Below, one piece after another: positions 25,397-34,942 of a stretch of DNA of 64,000 bases. Within the stretch, counting starts at the first letter, position 1. Each line of letters begins with the position of its first letter. The stretch is from UBA7236 sp964463165 (GTDB lineage Bacteria > Bacteroidota > Bacteroidia > Chitinophagales > BACL12). The notes below the pieces were generated by a model. It did no database searches. It was not told where the DNA came from and saw nothing but the letters and a program-made list of their open reading frames with translations. Both the position numbers and the translations under genes were made by a program. Location of the stretch: contig CAYXBK010000020.1 in assembly GCA_964463165.1 (NCBI GenBank), positions 30,678 to 94,677 of the forward strand, written 5' to 3'.

Positions 25397-27058
25397 ATGA
25401 CCAAAAACATAAAAACTGCTTTATTTTTAACCTTTATTCTGTCATTTGTTTTCGGCAAAAGTTTTAGCCAACAAGCGATTTCAGAATCGCAAAAACTTTC
25501 CTCTTTATGTCATATCTGGGGGATGTTGAAATATCACCACCCATCTGTAACCAATGGAAAATTAGACTGGGATCAAGAATTAATTAAATATTTTGATTCA
25601 ATAGAAGATTATACTGATTCAAGTAATTTAAATCGATTCTTTATTGAAATGATCAAATCTTTGGGAACTACTCAAAGTAATCAAAAATCAGAAAAAAAAT
25701 CGGAACAAATTGATTATCGAAATTTTAGTAATCAATGGGTCCTCGAAACAAATTATTTTTCTGATTCATTAAAAACAATGCTTATTCTTTTAGGGCAAAC
25801 TACTCATATAAAGGATCAGTATTATGTCACGCAACTTGCTTCAGGTACCACAAGTTATAAAAATGAAAACCCTTATCCTGAGATGAAATATCCTTCATAC
25901 GAGTATCGCTTGTTAGGACTCTTTCGGTATTGGAATATTGTAAATTATTTTTATCCTTATAAATATTTAATAGATGAGGATTGGGAAACCGTGTTGATGG
26001 AAATGATACCCAGGTTCCAAAATGCAAAAGATACAAATGAATACAACTTGGCTATACGAGAATTGGTAGTTAAAATTAACGATAGTCATGGCTATTTTAA
26101 CTCCCCGTATGTTTTAAAGTATTTTGGCAAGTTTTTCCCTCCAGTTAAGGTAAGAATTATTGACAACACAGCTGTTATAACTGAAATACTGGATAGCAAA
26201 TTTGCTAAAAAAGATGATTTACGGATTGGTGACGCGATTTACAAGCTTGAAGCTATATCAATTGAAAACATAATAAATAATTATTCACCATATTTTTATG
26301 GATCGAATAAATCTGCAGTGCTTCGAAATATGGCTCAAATTATATTAAATGGCAATTTTGATTCCGTTTTAATTAGTTATACAAGAGGAACTGATTCATT
26401 ATCTAAAATTATTCATCGCTATATGTATTATCAATTTAATATTCCGTATGAGCCACAAGTGAAAGCCTGGAAGTTTATTGATACAACTATTGGTTATGTT
26501 AATTTGGGAGAATTAAGGAGAATGGAAGTAAAGCATATGATAAGTGAATTAGCAGATACAAAAGCAATTGTTTTTGATCTAAGGCAAAACGCAAATGGAA
26601 CTTGGCCACAAATTAGTAAATTTATAAACTCTGATAGAACCGCTTTTGCAAAATTTACTTTCCCAATTTTATCTCGACCTGGACTTTTTAAATGGAGCGA
26701 TTTTTATTACTGTGGCAAGAAAAACAAAAATGCATATACAGGTCAAGTCATTGTATTAATTAATGAATTCACCCAAAGCCATGGTGAATTCACTTGTATG
26801 GCATTGAAGGCCTCTGGAAAGGCGATATTTATAGGATCAAACACCTCCGGTGCTGATGGTAATACATCGACCATAACTTTTCCAGGTGGCTATACCACAG
26901 CAATTTCTGGGGTCGGAGTTTATTATCCTGATGAATCCGAAACACAAAGGGTAGGAATTGCGCCTGATGTATGGATTTATCCTACCGCAAACGGGATTCA
27001 ACAAAATAAGGACGAAGTTCTTGAAAGAGCATTGATGTATATTAAATACGGTTTTTAA
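25397..27058 (+). CDS. S41 family peptidase (C-terminal processing type), secreted
   Basis: A 553-aa exported peptidase. The signal peptide ends about residue 25 (FVFGKSFSQ). A helical N-terminal part precedes a PDZ-like segment (VITEILDSKFAKKDDLRIGD, 250-290). The S41 core follows (IGYVNLGELRRM, AIVFDLRQN, IVLINEFTQSHGE). Ser461 in TQSHGE is the expected nucleophile, and the following GSNTSGADGNTSTITFPGG fits the family. In Bacteroidota such proteins are often of unknown substrate. The gene stands alone between cysS (divergent) and the EEP gene (convergent). Its DNA looks more AT-rich than that of most neighbours. A near-consensus -7 (TATTTTG) occurs at 25309-25315. Confidence 0.88.
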   Translation: MTKNIKTALFLTFILSFVFGKSFSQQAISESQKLSSLCHIWGMLKYHHPSVTNGKLDWDQELIKYFDSIEDYTDSSNLNRFFIEMIKSLGTTQSNQKSEKKSEQIDYRNFSNQWVLETNYFSDSLKTMLILLGQTTHIKDQYYVTQLASGTTSYKNENPYPEMKYPSYEYRLLGLFRYWNIVNYFYPYKYLIDEDWETVLMEMIPRFQNAKDTNEYNLAIRELVVKINDSHGYFNSPYVLKYFGKFFPPVKVRIIDNTAVITEILDSKFAKKDDLRIGDAIYKLEAISIENIINNYSPYFYGSNKSAVLRNMAQIILNGNFDSVLISYTRGTDSLSKIIHRYMYYQFNIPYEPQVKAWKFIDTTIGYVNLGELRRMEVKHMISELADTKAIVFDLRQNANGTWPQISKFINSDRTAFAKFTFPILSRPGLFKWSDFYYCGKKNKNAYTGQVIVLINEFTQSHGEFTCMALKASGKAIFIGSNTSGADGNTSTITFPGGYTTAISGVGVYYPDESETQRVGIAPDVWIYPTANGIQQNKDEVLERALMYIKYGF

Positions 27059-27131
27059 TTTTCTACCTCAGTAGTAAATGCTCTCACTTCATGTATGCAG
27101 CTAATCAATACAAAAATTATGATTGATCAGG

Positions 27132-28232
27132 TTAATCCTTCAACGAAAAAGTAGTAACACAAGGATAATGATCACTCGAACCTTCTTTGATTCTGAATTG
27201 TCCGGTGATGCGGAATGCATCTTCATCAAATAATTGATAATCGATGCGGATCACAGGAAACGGAGAATAGGTGGCGCCGATGCCGAAACCTTCTTTTAAA
27301 AATGCATCCTGCAGATCATCTGATAATTTGCGATATGTATAAGAAACAGGTGTATCATTAAAATCGCCACAGGAAATAAGCGGATGCGGAGATTCACGAA
27401 ATGCTTTTGCAATTGTATCTACTTCCTGCGCACGCAATGCGAAACTTGCTTTTAATTTATTTGTCACACGGTCGGCACTGAAATCCGTTTCCGCTTCATT
27501 ATTCGGTTCGATAAATTCGAGGTCGTAATGACTGAGCTGGGTGCTTTGCAAATGCGAACAGAAAACACGAACCGTATCATCTTCAATTTTCATATCGGCA
27601 TAAATCGTGGTATTTAATTTACTGAGGGAGATATAATTTAAATGCCCTGTATCAATAATTGCAAACCGGGAGAATATGATAATGCCGAAACTGCGGGTGC
27701 CTTTGGTGTTTTCATAAGCTTTGTAATAATAGTAATTTTTTAAGCCCGATGCTTTCATCACCATATCGAGATTGCTTTTTTCTGTCGGGTGATTCTGGTA
27801 TGAATTAAATTCTTCCAGGCAGATAATATCGGCACCTGCCGACTTAATATTATTAATGATCTTATCGCGGTTAAAATATTTTCCTTCCGGATTGTAAGCA
27901 TCCAGTCCTTTAACATTGTACTGAAGTATCCTGTAGGATTTTTCATCTTCATCCGCCTTCGCATTATTTAATTTCCCGAATGAAAAATACCCGAGATGAG
28001 ATTTGAGGCCGATTAGAAAAAATATCAATAAGAAATAAAATATTTTTTTGCGGAGAAAAAACCAGATCAATGCAAAAAATAAATACACAATTAAAATGGG
28101 AAAATAGCCGAGCCCTAAAAATGCAACAGGCCAAAAATCTTCCGGACTGATATACATAGCGAGATAGGAACCGCCCATAGCGATCACGACGAGAATTGTA
28201 AAAAAGAAAATGATCTTATGCCACCACTTCAT
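27132..28232 (-). CDS. Endonuclease/exonuclease/phosphatase (EEP) family membrane protein
   Basis: Three N-terminal hydrophobic segments (about 7-30, 36-60, 66-82) anchor an outward EEP domain. The domain has RILQYNVKG (metal-site Asn), IICLEEF (metal-binding Glu), CSHLQST (His), SCGDFNDTP (Asp/Asn pair) and the final SSDHYP with the catalytic His. The fold covers DNase I, sphingomyelinases and phosphoinositide phosphatases. The substrate is not visible. Its ATG overlaps the stop of the upstream rhomboid gene (ATGA at 28229-28232), so the two are coupled. It is last of a leftward group with mutL and two rhomboids. Confidence 0.88.
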   Translation of the reverse strand: MKWWHKIIFFFTILVVIAMGGSYLAMYISPEDFWPVAFLGLGYFPILIVYLFFALIWFFLRKKIFYFLLIFFLIGLKSHLGYFSFGKLNNAKADEDEKSYRILQYNVKGLDAYNPEGKYFNRDKIINNIKSAGADIICLEEFNSYQNHPTEKSNLDMVMKASGLKNYYYYKAYENTKGTRSFGIIIFSRFAIIDTGHLNYISLSKLNTTIYADMKIEDDTVRVFCSHLQSTQLSHYDLEFIEPNNEAETDFSADRVTNKLKASFALRAQEVDTIAKAFRESPHPLISCGDFNDTPVSYTYRKLSDDLQDAFLKEGFGIGATYSPFPVIRIDYQLFDEDAFRITGQFRIKEGSSDHYPCVTTFSLKD

Positions 28233-29131
28233 TTTTTCTCATTGGAGATTTTAAACAAAAATTCTTTTTCCGATTTCGTGAGACTGTCATATCCGCTTTG
28301 TGCAATTTTATCGAGAATTTCATCCATGCGTTTTTGTGTGTCTTCCGAAATGCCTGATTTACTTTTCGGCGCCTGTTGCGGATTTACAAAAACAACTTTC
28401 GGTTTTTTGCGCTCAAATAATCCTGCAATTTTATCTTCAAACTTCGGCCACCAGCCAAACCAGTTTCTGCCGCTTCTGTAGGATTGAATATAAAGAAATC
28501 CTGTTAATGCACCTCCGATATGTGCAATATGCCCGCCTGCATTGTCACCGGCTGATATGCTCACGATATCAAATAAAATTGCGATGAGTGCAATGTATTT
28601 TAATTTCACCGGCCCGAGCAATAATAAGAAGACAGTGTAATCTGGTGCCAGCGTTGCAGCCGCAACTACTATTGCAAGTATGGAGGCTGAGGCGCCCAGT
28701 AAAACTGCATCATTTGTTTGAAATACAGGTGAGACATTATAGGTGAGCATAAATAACAACGCACCGATAATTCCACCCGTTAGATAAAGTGGTAAAATAA
28801 ATTGCCTGTTTAAAAACCCGATCAATATTCTTCCGAAAAAAAACAGGTAAAGCATATTAAACAAAATATGCAAAACACCGGATGGCTCATGAAAAAACTG
28901 GTAGGTGATAATTGACCAGGGTTTATGCACAAGATCGTTCACACCTGCGGCAACAGAAATTGATTTCGGAAAATAAAACCAGGTGAGGAATTCTTTAAAA
29001 ACATCTCCGTTACCGGAAAGCGTAAAAAATAAAAGTATAATGCTTTGAATTACAAACACGGCAATATTCACGATCATCAGTTTTGTGATGATGCTGCCAT
29101 TGCGCATTTGATATTTCAGGTCGTTGATCAT
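28229..29131 (-). CDS. Rhomboid family intramembrane serine protease, 300 aa
   Basis: A multi-pass membrane protease. HILFNMLYLFFFG (His88, Asn92) supplies the oxyanion part. The nucleophile is Ser148 in GASAS, and the catalytic His is in GGHIAHIGGALTGF (His204). After the last membrane segment comes a basic cytosolic tail of about 85 residues, ending in an acidic/charged helix. The usual GxSG is GASA here, a small deviation. It overlaps both neighbours (1 nt with the other rhomboid gene, 4 nt with the EEP gene), so the three are translated together. Confidence 0.9.
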   Translation of the reverse strand: MINDLKYQMRNGSIITKLMIVNIAVFVIQSIILLFFTLSGNGDVFKEFLTWFYFPKSISVAAGVNDLVHKPWSIITYQFFHEPSGVLHILFNMLYLFFFGRILIGFLNRQFILPLYLTGGIIGALLFMLTYNVSPVFQTNDAVLLGASASILAIVVAAATLAPDYTVFLLLLGPVKLKYIALIAILFDIVSISAGDNAGGHIAHIGGALTGFLYIQSYRSGRNWFGWWPKFEDKIAGLFERKKPKVVFVNPQQAPKSKSGISEDTQKRMDEILDKIAQSGYDSLTKSEKEFLFKISNEKK

Positions 29132-29868
29132 TAATAGAAATGTTTTTTATTTCCCGCCCAATACCGCACGAGGATAAATCCAAATAACGCCCCTCCGAGA
29201 TGCGCAAAATGTGCAACATTATCTCCGGGTGCATTTAAAAATCCTGAATATAATTCAAGTCCGATATAGATCATCACAAAAAACTTTGCTTTAATAGGAA
29301 AGAAAAATGTAAGCGACGACATGATCATTGTATTCGGAAACAACATACCGAATGCAACTAATAATCCGAATACTGCACCCGACGCTCCTACCACAGGAAC
29401 ATTCTGGGCAATATTGGCTTTTTCCATATAGATATCGGTATAATTTCTCTGACTTTGAATTAAATTATAGCCTTCGGTTTTAATGAGTTGAATTTGTTCG
29501 GCACTGAGATGTTGAATTGCACTTGAATATTCATAATACCCCACAGCAGAATTACACAGCGCAGCACCCAGCCCGCAAATGAGATAAAATGTCAGAAATC
29601 GTTTCGGCCCCCAGACATTTTCGAGCATGGCGCCAAACATCCAAAGCGCCAGCATATTTAAAAATATATGAAAAATACTGCCGTGCGCAAACATATGTGT
29701 TGCGATCTGAAAGGGCTGAAACTGATTTGAATTAAAAAGAAATAAACCGATATTTTCATTTACAACCGGTATTGTCATTTGCGCAAGAAAAATCAACCCG
29801 TTAATGATGAGCAGGTTTTTTATTACGGGCGGTAAATAATTAAAACGTGTAAACTGAAATTGCGACAT
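29131..29868 (-). CDS. Rhomboid family intramembrane serine protease, 245 aa
   Basis: Six predicted membrane segments with the canonical residues: HIFLNMLALWMFG, nucleophile Ser163 in GASGAVFG, and His223 in VAHFAHLGGALFGF. It carries an inserted loop (about 110-155) between the early membrane segments. Its active-site motif is the standard GASG, unlike the neighbouring paralogue. It starts 12 nt after the mutL stop and ends in a TAATG overlap with the next rhomboid gene. Two different rhomboids side by side suggest separate substrates or a heteromeric function, which is inference. Confidence 0.92.
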   Translation of the reverse strand: MSQFQFTRFNYLPPVIKNLLIINGLIFLAQMTIPVVNENIGLFLFNSNQFQPFQIATHMFAHGSIFHIFLNMLALWMFGAMLENVWGPKRFLTFYLICGLGAALCNSAVGYYEYSSAIQHLSAEQIQLIKTEGYNLIQSQRNYTDIYMEKANIAQNVPVVGASGAVFGLLVAFGMLFPNTMIMSSLTFFFPIKAKFFVMIYIGLELYSGFLNAPGDNVAHFAHLGGALFGFILVRYWAGNKKHFY

Positions 29869-29880
29869 AGTTTTTCTTCC

Positions 29881-31698
29881 TTATTTTTTCTGTAACATCA
29901 CTGATAAATCATCAAACGTAAAAGTAGTAAAAGTGAGCGTGCCTGCCGGCGACTGGAACGGGGTGGTGCAGGCAAACAATTCATCGATCAGATTTTGAAT
30001 TCCTTTCTCATCTAATTTTTGTCCGCTTTTAATACAATTATTCCTCGCCAATGAACGTGCAATTGTTTCATGCCTGTTTAATTTCATTGCCGATTTATCT
30101 TCCTTAAATTGTTCGATCAGATCTTCAATTACTTTTTGTTCATTGATGGTTTCAAATTCTGCCGGCACACCGTGAATAACAAATGCATTATTGCCAAAAT
30201 TCTGAATATCAAAACCAAGCTGATTCATTTCGGGTAATAATTCAGTAAGAATTGCCGCATCATTTCCTGATAAATGAATGGACTGCGGAAATAATTGTTG
30301 CTGCGAATGATGTTTTTTTCCCTGTAATCTTCCCAGGTATTTTTCAAATAATATTCTTTCATGTGCAGCCTGCTGATCGATCACAATAAATCCCGAACGT
30401 ATTTGCGTAATGATATATTGATTGTGAATTTGAAATGCATGCGTTGTGGTTGCAGATGTTTCTTCCCATGTTTTTTCGCCGGAAATTTTCACGGCATTTT
30501 CATCAGATGCAATCTCCTCAATAAATGATTCCTGATCTTTCTCCGCATTTCTTTTTTTAAAATCCGGCATCACCGGCATTTCATTCATTTTACTTGTATA
30601 GGTTTTGAATGAAACAGTCGGGTCGGCACTTCCTTTCTGGCGGTTTTTATAAAAGCTCGGTAGGTTTGCAAATGTGGGATCCTGACTGAAATCCAGCGTT
30701 GGCGTGATACTGTATTGCGCTAATGCATGCCGCACGGCCGCCTGAATAAAAGTGTAAATGATGCGTTCATCTTCAAATTTTATTTCCTGTTTTGTGGGAT
30801 GCACATTCACATCAATGCGTGACGGTTCGATATCAATAAATATTGTATAGAGCGGATAACTGTTTTCCGGAATTAAATCTTCATACACGCTCATTACTGC
30901 ATGATGCAGATAGGGGCTTTTGATAAACCGGTTATTTACAAAAAAGAATTGTTCGCCTTTTGTTTTTTTTGCGCTGTCGGGTTTGCCGATAAATCCGCGG
31001 ATATTCGTAACGGAAGTATTTTCTTCAACAGGCACTAATTTTTCGTTGTAATGATTTCCGAATAATTGCACCACACGCTGCCGCACATTCCCGCTTTTCA
31101 AATGAAATAATTCGATGCCGTTATGATGCAGGCTGAAGAATATTTCAGGGAATGCGAGGGCGACACGCTCGAATTCGTCGATAATATGTTTTAGTTCAAC
31201 TGTATTTGATTTGAGGAAATTTCTCCGTGCCGGCACATTGAAAAAAAGATTTTTGATGGAGATGGATGTTCCCGCCGGTGCCTGGCATTGTTCCTGACTT
31301 TTCAGTTCAAATCCTTCGATCACCACTTTTGTCCCGAGTTCGGCACCTTGTTGTTTGGTTTTGAGTTCAACCTGTGCAATTGCCGCAATACTGGCCATTG
31401 CTTCACCTCTGAAACCCATGGTGCGGATCAGGAAGAGGTCGTCTGCATTTTTGATTTTTGATGTTGCATGCCGTTCAAAACACATTCTTGCATCGGTTGC
31501 GCTCATGCCGCAGCCATTGTCGATCACCTGGATGAGGGTTTTTCCCGCATCCTTTAAAATGAGCCGGATCTCCGTAGCCCCTGCATCCACTGCATTTTCA
31601 AGGAGTTCTTTAACAGCACTTGCAGGACGCTGGATCACTTCACCTGCAGCTATCTGGTTTGCAATGGAATCGGGTAAAAGATGGATAATATCAGCCAT
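29881..31698 (-). CDS. mutL: DNA mismatch repair protein MutL
   Basis: Couples MutS mismatch recognition to downstream repair. The GHKL ATPase is complete: IANQIAAGEVIQRPASAVKE, DNGCGM, RHATSKI and the TMGFRGEA motif, then the transducer domain with NVHPTKQEIKF. The C-terminal dimerisation domain contains VIDQQAAHERILFE in the place of the DQHAxxExxxxE endonuclease motif, with His changed to Gln. The later zinc-binding Cys motifs look degenerate (SLARNNCI, SPAGTLTF). The nicking activity known for many MutL proteins may therefore be absent or altered. At 605 aa its length is normal. It is followed after 12 nt by two rhomboid genes. Confidence 0.95.
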   Translation of the reverse strand: MADIIHLLPDSIANQIAAGEVIQRPASAVKELLENAVDAGATEIRLILKDAGKTLIQVIDNGCGMSATDARMCFERHATSKIKNADDLFLIRTMGFRGEAMASIAAIAQVELKTKQQGAELGTKVVIEGFELKSQEQCQAPAGTSISIKNLFFNVPARRNFLKSNTVELKHIIDEFERVALAFPEIFFSLHHNGIELFHLKSGNVRQRVVQLFGNHYNEKLVPVEENTSVTNIRGFIGKPDSAKKTKGEQFFFVNNRFIKSPYLHHAVMSVYEDLIPENSYPLYTIFIDIEPSRIDVNVHPTKQEIKFEDERIIYTFIQAAVRHALAQYSITPTLDFSQDPTFANLPSFYKNRQKGSADPTVSFKTYTSKMNEMPVMPDFKKRNAEKDQESFIEEIASDENAVKISGEKTWEETSATTTHAFQIHNQYIITQIRSGFIVIDQQAAHERILFEKYLGRLQGKKHHSQQQLFPQSIHLSGNDAAILTELLPEMNQLGFDIQNFGNNAFVIHGVPAEFETINEQKVIEDLIEQFKEDKSAMKLNRHETIARSLARNNCIKSGQKLDEKGIQNLIDELFACTTPFQSPAGTLTFTTFTFDDLSVMLQKK

Positions 31699-32068
31699 TC
31701 ACTTCTTATCTTGATCAAAAATCGTCAACTGCTACCTGGAAATTGTTTTCTGCCTGAAAATATTTCTGTAACGCTGCACAAATTAAAAGAGTTTTGCGTT
31801 TAATAGACAAAGTTAGTGATATTGCATCAGGTGCATGTCTTTAAAATTGGTTTTACAACATGCTATTGATCGTAATTTCTGATGCATAAAAGGTGTATTC
31901 AATTAGTTTTGCTAAAAATTTTTTAAAAAACAGAATCCGTATACTATCGCAAAATTTTTATTCATATTAATTTTTACCGTCGGTTTTGCAACTACACCTT
32001 ACCGTCAATTACCTCCTCGTATTGATACGGAGAAAAAAATTCCGTTTTACGACCAGAATTATCCATGG
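31699..32068 (+). other. Divergent gap holding the GH3 promoter and unannotated signal peptide
   Basis: Between mutL (leftward) and the GH3 gene (rightward). A perfect -7 box lies at 31904-31911. From about 31925 the GH3 frame is already open and encodes a signal peptide (KQNPYTIAKFLFILIFTVGF) leading into the annotated protein, although no ATG, GTG or TTG starts it. I see no separate gene. Confidence 0.6.
31904..31911 (+). promoter_or_regulatory. GH3 gene promoter, -7 box TAGTTTTG
   Basis: Exact TAnnTTTG match, about 150 nt before the first GTG of the GH3 frame but only some 15-50 nt before the point where the signal-peptide reading begins. It thus supports translation starting upstream of 32069. 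Confidence 0.6.
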
Positions 32069-34903
32069 GTGGATTCATTGATGCAGGTGATGACAACCGA
32101 TCAGAAGATCGGGCAATTGTTTATGGTTGCCGCATATTCAAATAAAGATGCTGCACATGTATCGGCAACGGAAAATCTCATTAAAAAATACCAGATCGGT
32201 GGCCTTATTTTTATGCAGGGCGGGCCTGCCAGGCAAGCGAAACTTACCAATAATTATCAGTCCATTTCAAAAACGCCGCTGCTGATCGGTATGGATGCGG
32301 AATGGGGCCCGGCAATGCGGCTCGATTCGGTAATGGCATTTCAGAGGCAATTGACCTGGGGTGCAATGACCGACGATTCGGTTGTATACCAGGCAGGGGA
32401 AATAATTGCAGGACAATTGAAAAGACTCGGCGTACATATTTCTTTTTCTCCTGATATCGATATCAATAACAATCAAAAAAATCCGGTGATCGGCGACAGA
32501 AGTTTCGGAGAAGATAAATTTAATGTTGCATTAAAAGGAGTTGCTTATATGAACGCACTGCAGGATAATCAAATCATCGCCTGCGGAAAACATTTTCCCG
32601 GACATGGTGATGTGGATGCAGACAGTCATGTGAGTTTACCTGTTGTAAATAAATCCTATGCGCATCTCGATACAATGGAATTATATCCATTTAAAATTTT
32701 AATTAATGAAGGATTGGGTTCGGTGATGCTTGGCCATTTATATGTTCCGGCACTCGACAGTACAAAAAATCAGGCATCATCCATTTCAAAAAAAATCGGA
32801 ACAGCATTACTGAGAGATAGTTTGAATTTCCGCGGACTGGTGATAAGTGATGCATTAAATATGAAAGGCGTGAGTGCATTTTATGAACCCGGTGAATTGG
32901 AAGTGGCAGCATTTCTGGCAGGAAATGATATGTTGTTGTTCAGCGAAAATGTGCCAACGGCATTTTCGGCGATTAAAAAAGCAGTTGAAGACGGCAGGAT
33001 CACTGAAGAAAGGCTGGATGCAAGTGTGCGCAGAATATTAAAAGCAAAGGCATTTTGCGGATTGGGAAAAAAGGAACCGGTGAAATTGCAGAATCTTTGG
33101 TTTGATCTGAATACCGATGAAGCAAAATTGTTGAAGAGAAAAATTACGGAAAAAAGCATCACTCTTGCAAATGCAACAGATTCATTAATTCCATTTAAAA
33201 AGATCGACACGATTTCATTTGCTTCTTTAAGTATTGGAGATGGTACTACTTCCACAATGCAAACCTATTTAAGTAAATATGCGAAGGTTGAAAATTTTAA
33301 AATAAATAAAGATGCAGATGCTGCTTCTTTTATTCAGATGTTTGAGAAATTGAAAAAGTATGAAGTGGTGATTGTTGGTGTGCATGATATGAAAAGAAGC
33401 GGTTCGGCGAATTATGGAATTACTTCCAATGCTGAAAATATCATCTGGAAATTATCTCTTGAAACAAAAGTTGTTGCCGTTTTATTCGGGACGCCCTATG
33501 GATTAGGTAAAGTAGAATCTGCACAATATCATGTGGTAGCATACGACGGTGATGAATATACACAACAGGCAGTTGCCATGGCATTATTCGGTGCCATTCC
33601 TTTTGAAGGAAAATTACCGGTGGGCACGGGAATATTTAAAGTGAACGACGGTATTCAAACCGGCTATTTAAAAAGATTGAAATATTCCATTCCTGAAGAA
33701 ACCGGAATGAATGCGGATTATCTTGCAAAAATTGATTCCATCGCAAAAGCATGCATCAAAGTACAGGCGGCACCGGGTTGCCAGATATTTATTGCAAAAA
33801 ACGGAAAGGTGGTTTGGGATAAAGCATACGGAACATTTAAATACGACGGCAAACAAAAAGTTGAATTAAATAATATTTATGATCTCGCCTCGGTAACAAA
33901 AACATCTGCAACAACAATTGCATTGATGAAATTATATGAGGACAGCTTATTTGATTTTCACAAAACCGTTCAGGATTATTTACCGGATACAAAGGGAACA
34001 ACAATAGGCCCTCTTGTAATGAGTGATATTCTCACACATCAGGCAGGCCTCCCGGCATGGATTCCGTTTTATAAAAAAACATTGACACCGGAAGGAACAT
34101 TAAATCCTTTGTATTATAACCAGACTGCAATTAAAGGATATTCAATTAAAGTGGCGGACGGTGTTTATATGCGTGACGATTACCGCGATACAATGTGGAG
34201 TATTATTAAAAACATCACATTGAAAGAAAAAAATAAATATGTGTACAGCGATTTGAGCATGTATATATCAAGAAGAATAGTCGAGAAATTATCAGGTCAA
34301 TCACTGGATGCTTTTGTGAATGCAATTTTTTACAGTCCGCTTGGCATGCAAACAACTTGTTATAATCCGCTTGCAAAATTTCCGAAGGAAAGAATTGTTC
34401 CTACTGAAAATGATAATTATTTCCGCTTTCAAACAGTACAGGGATATGTGCATGATATGGGCGCTGCAATGATGGGTGGTATGGAAGGACATGCAGGATT
34501 ATTTTCAAGCGCAGAAGACCTTGCAATTTTATATCAGATGTTATTAAATGGCGGCGAATATGGAGGCACACGTTATCTCGATTCCTCTACCATTCATTTA
34601 TGGACAAAAAAACAGAGTTCTATTTCTCGAAGAGGTTTGGGATTTGACAAACCCGATAAAGTAAATACATCGCCAACAAGTGATTATGCTTCTATTCTCA
34701 CATATGGGCATCAGGGATTTACCGGCATATGTGTGTGGGTGGATCCGAAATATGATCTCGTTTATTTGTTTCTTTCCAACCGTGTTCAACCCGCCGCCGA
34801 TCCGAATAAATTAAGTTCGGAAGGTATCCGCAATAAAATCATGGATGTGATCTATGAGAGTTTTCTTTCGCAGAATTTAGTTGGCGGAGCGGCGTCTGAT
34901 TAG
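32069..34903 (+). CDS. GH3 beta-N-acetylhexosaminidase fused to class C beta-lactamase-type serine hydrolase
   Basis: The N-terminal 340 residues are a NagZ-like glycoside hydrolase 3 domain, with IIACGKHFPGHGDVDADSH and the nucleophile Asp in LVISDALNMKGV. A linking GH3 C-terminal-like segment follows. The last 400 residues are a serine hydrolase of the penicillin-binding/beta-lactamase class (ASVTK as SxxK, YSDLSMY as the Tyr motif, GHQGFTG). Both activities point to peptidoglycan turnover in the periplasm. This fusion is common in Bacteroidota. Coordinates begin at the first GTG, but the true N-terminus is probably about 45 residues further upstream, because a signal peptide is encoded in frame there without a standard start codon. 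Confidence 0.92.
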   Translation: MDSLMQVMTTDQKIGQLFMVAAYSNKDAAHVSATENLIKKYQIGGLIFMQGGPARQAKLTNNYQSISKTPLLIGMDAEWGPAMRLDSVMAFQRQLTWGAMTDDSVVYQAGEIIAGQLKRLGVHISFSPDIDINNNQKNPVIGDRSFGEDKFNVALKGVAYMNALQDNQIIACGKHFPGHGDVDADSHVSLPVVNKSYAHLDTMELYPFKILINEGLGSVMLGHLYVPALDSTKNQASSISKKIGTALLRDSLNFRGLVISDALNMKGVSAFYEPGELEVAAFLAGNDMLLFSENVPTAFSAIKKAVEDGRITEERLDASVRRILKAKAFCGLGKKEPVKLQNLWFDLNTDEAKLLKRKITEKSITLANATDSLIPFKKIDTISFASLSIGDGTTSTMQTYLSKYAKVENFKINKDADAASFIQMFEKLKKYEVVIVGVHDMKRSGSANYGITSNAENIIWKLSLETKVVAVLFGTPYGLGKVESAQYHVVAYDGDEYTQQAVAMALFGAIPFEGKLPVGTGIFKVNDGIQTGYLKRLKYSIPEETGMNADYLAKIDSIAKACIKVQAAPGCQIFIAKNGKVVWDKAYGTFKYDGKQKVELNNIYDLASVTKTSATTIALMKLYEDSLFDFHKTVQDYLPDTKGTTIGPLVMSDILTHQAGLPAWIPFYKKTLTPEGTLNPLYYNQTAIKGYSIKVADGVYMRDDYRDTMWSIIKNITLKEKNKYVYSDLSMYISRRIVEKLSGQSLDAFVNAIFYSPLGMQTTCYNPLAKFPKERIVPTENDNYFRFQTVQGYVHDMGAAMMGGMEGHAGLFSSAEDLAILYQMLLNGGEYGGTRYLDSSTIHLWTKKQSSISRRGLGFDKPDKVNTSPTSDYASILTYGHQGFTGICVWVDPKYDLVYLFLSNRVQPAADPNKLSSEGIRNKIMDVIYESFLSQNLVGGAASD

Positions 34904-34912
34904 GTGGAACCT

Positions 34913-34933
34913 GGAGTCAGGAGTCAAGAATCA
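34913..34933. repeat. Heptad array after the GH3 stop
   Basis: Three units GGAGTCA, GGAGTCA, AGAATCA beginning 10 nt after the GH3 stop. It is inverted relative to the array at the ridA stop. Confidence 0.6.
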
Positions 34934-34942
34934 GGATTGCCG

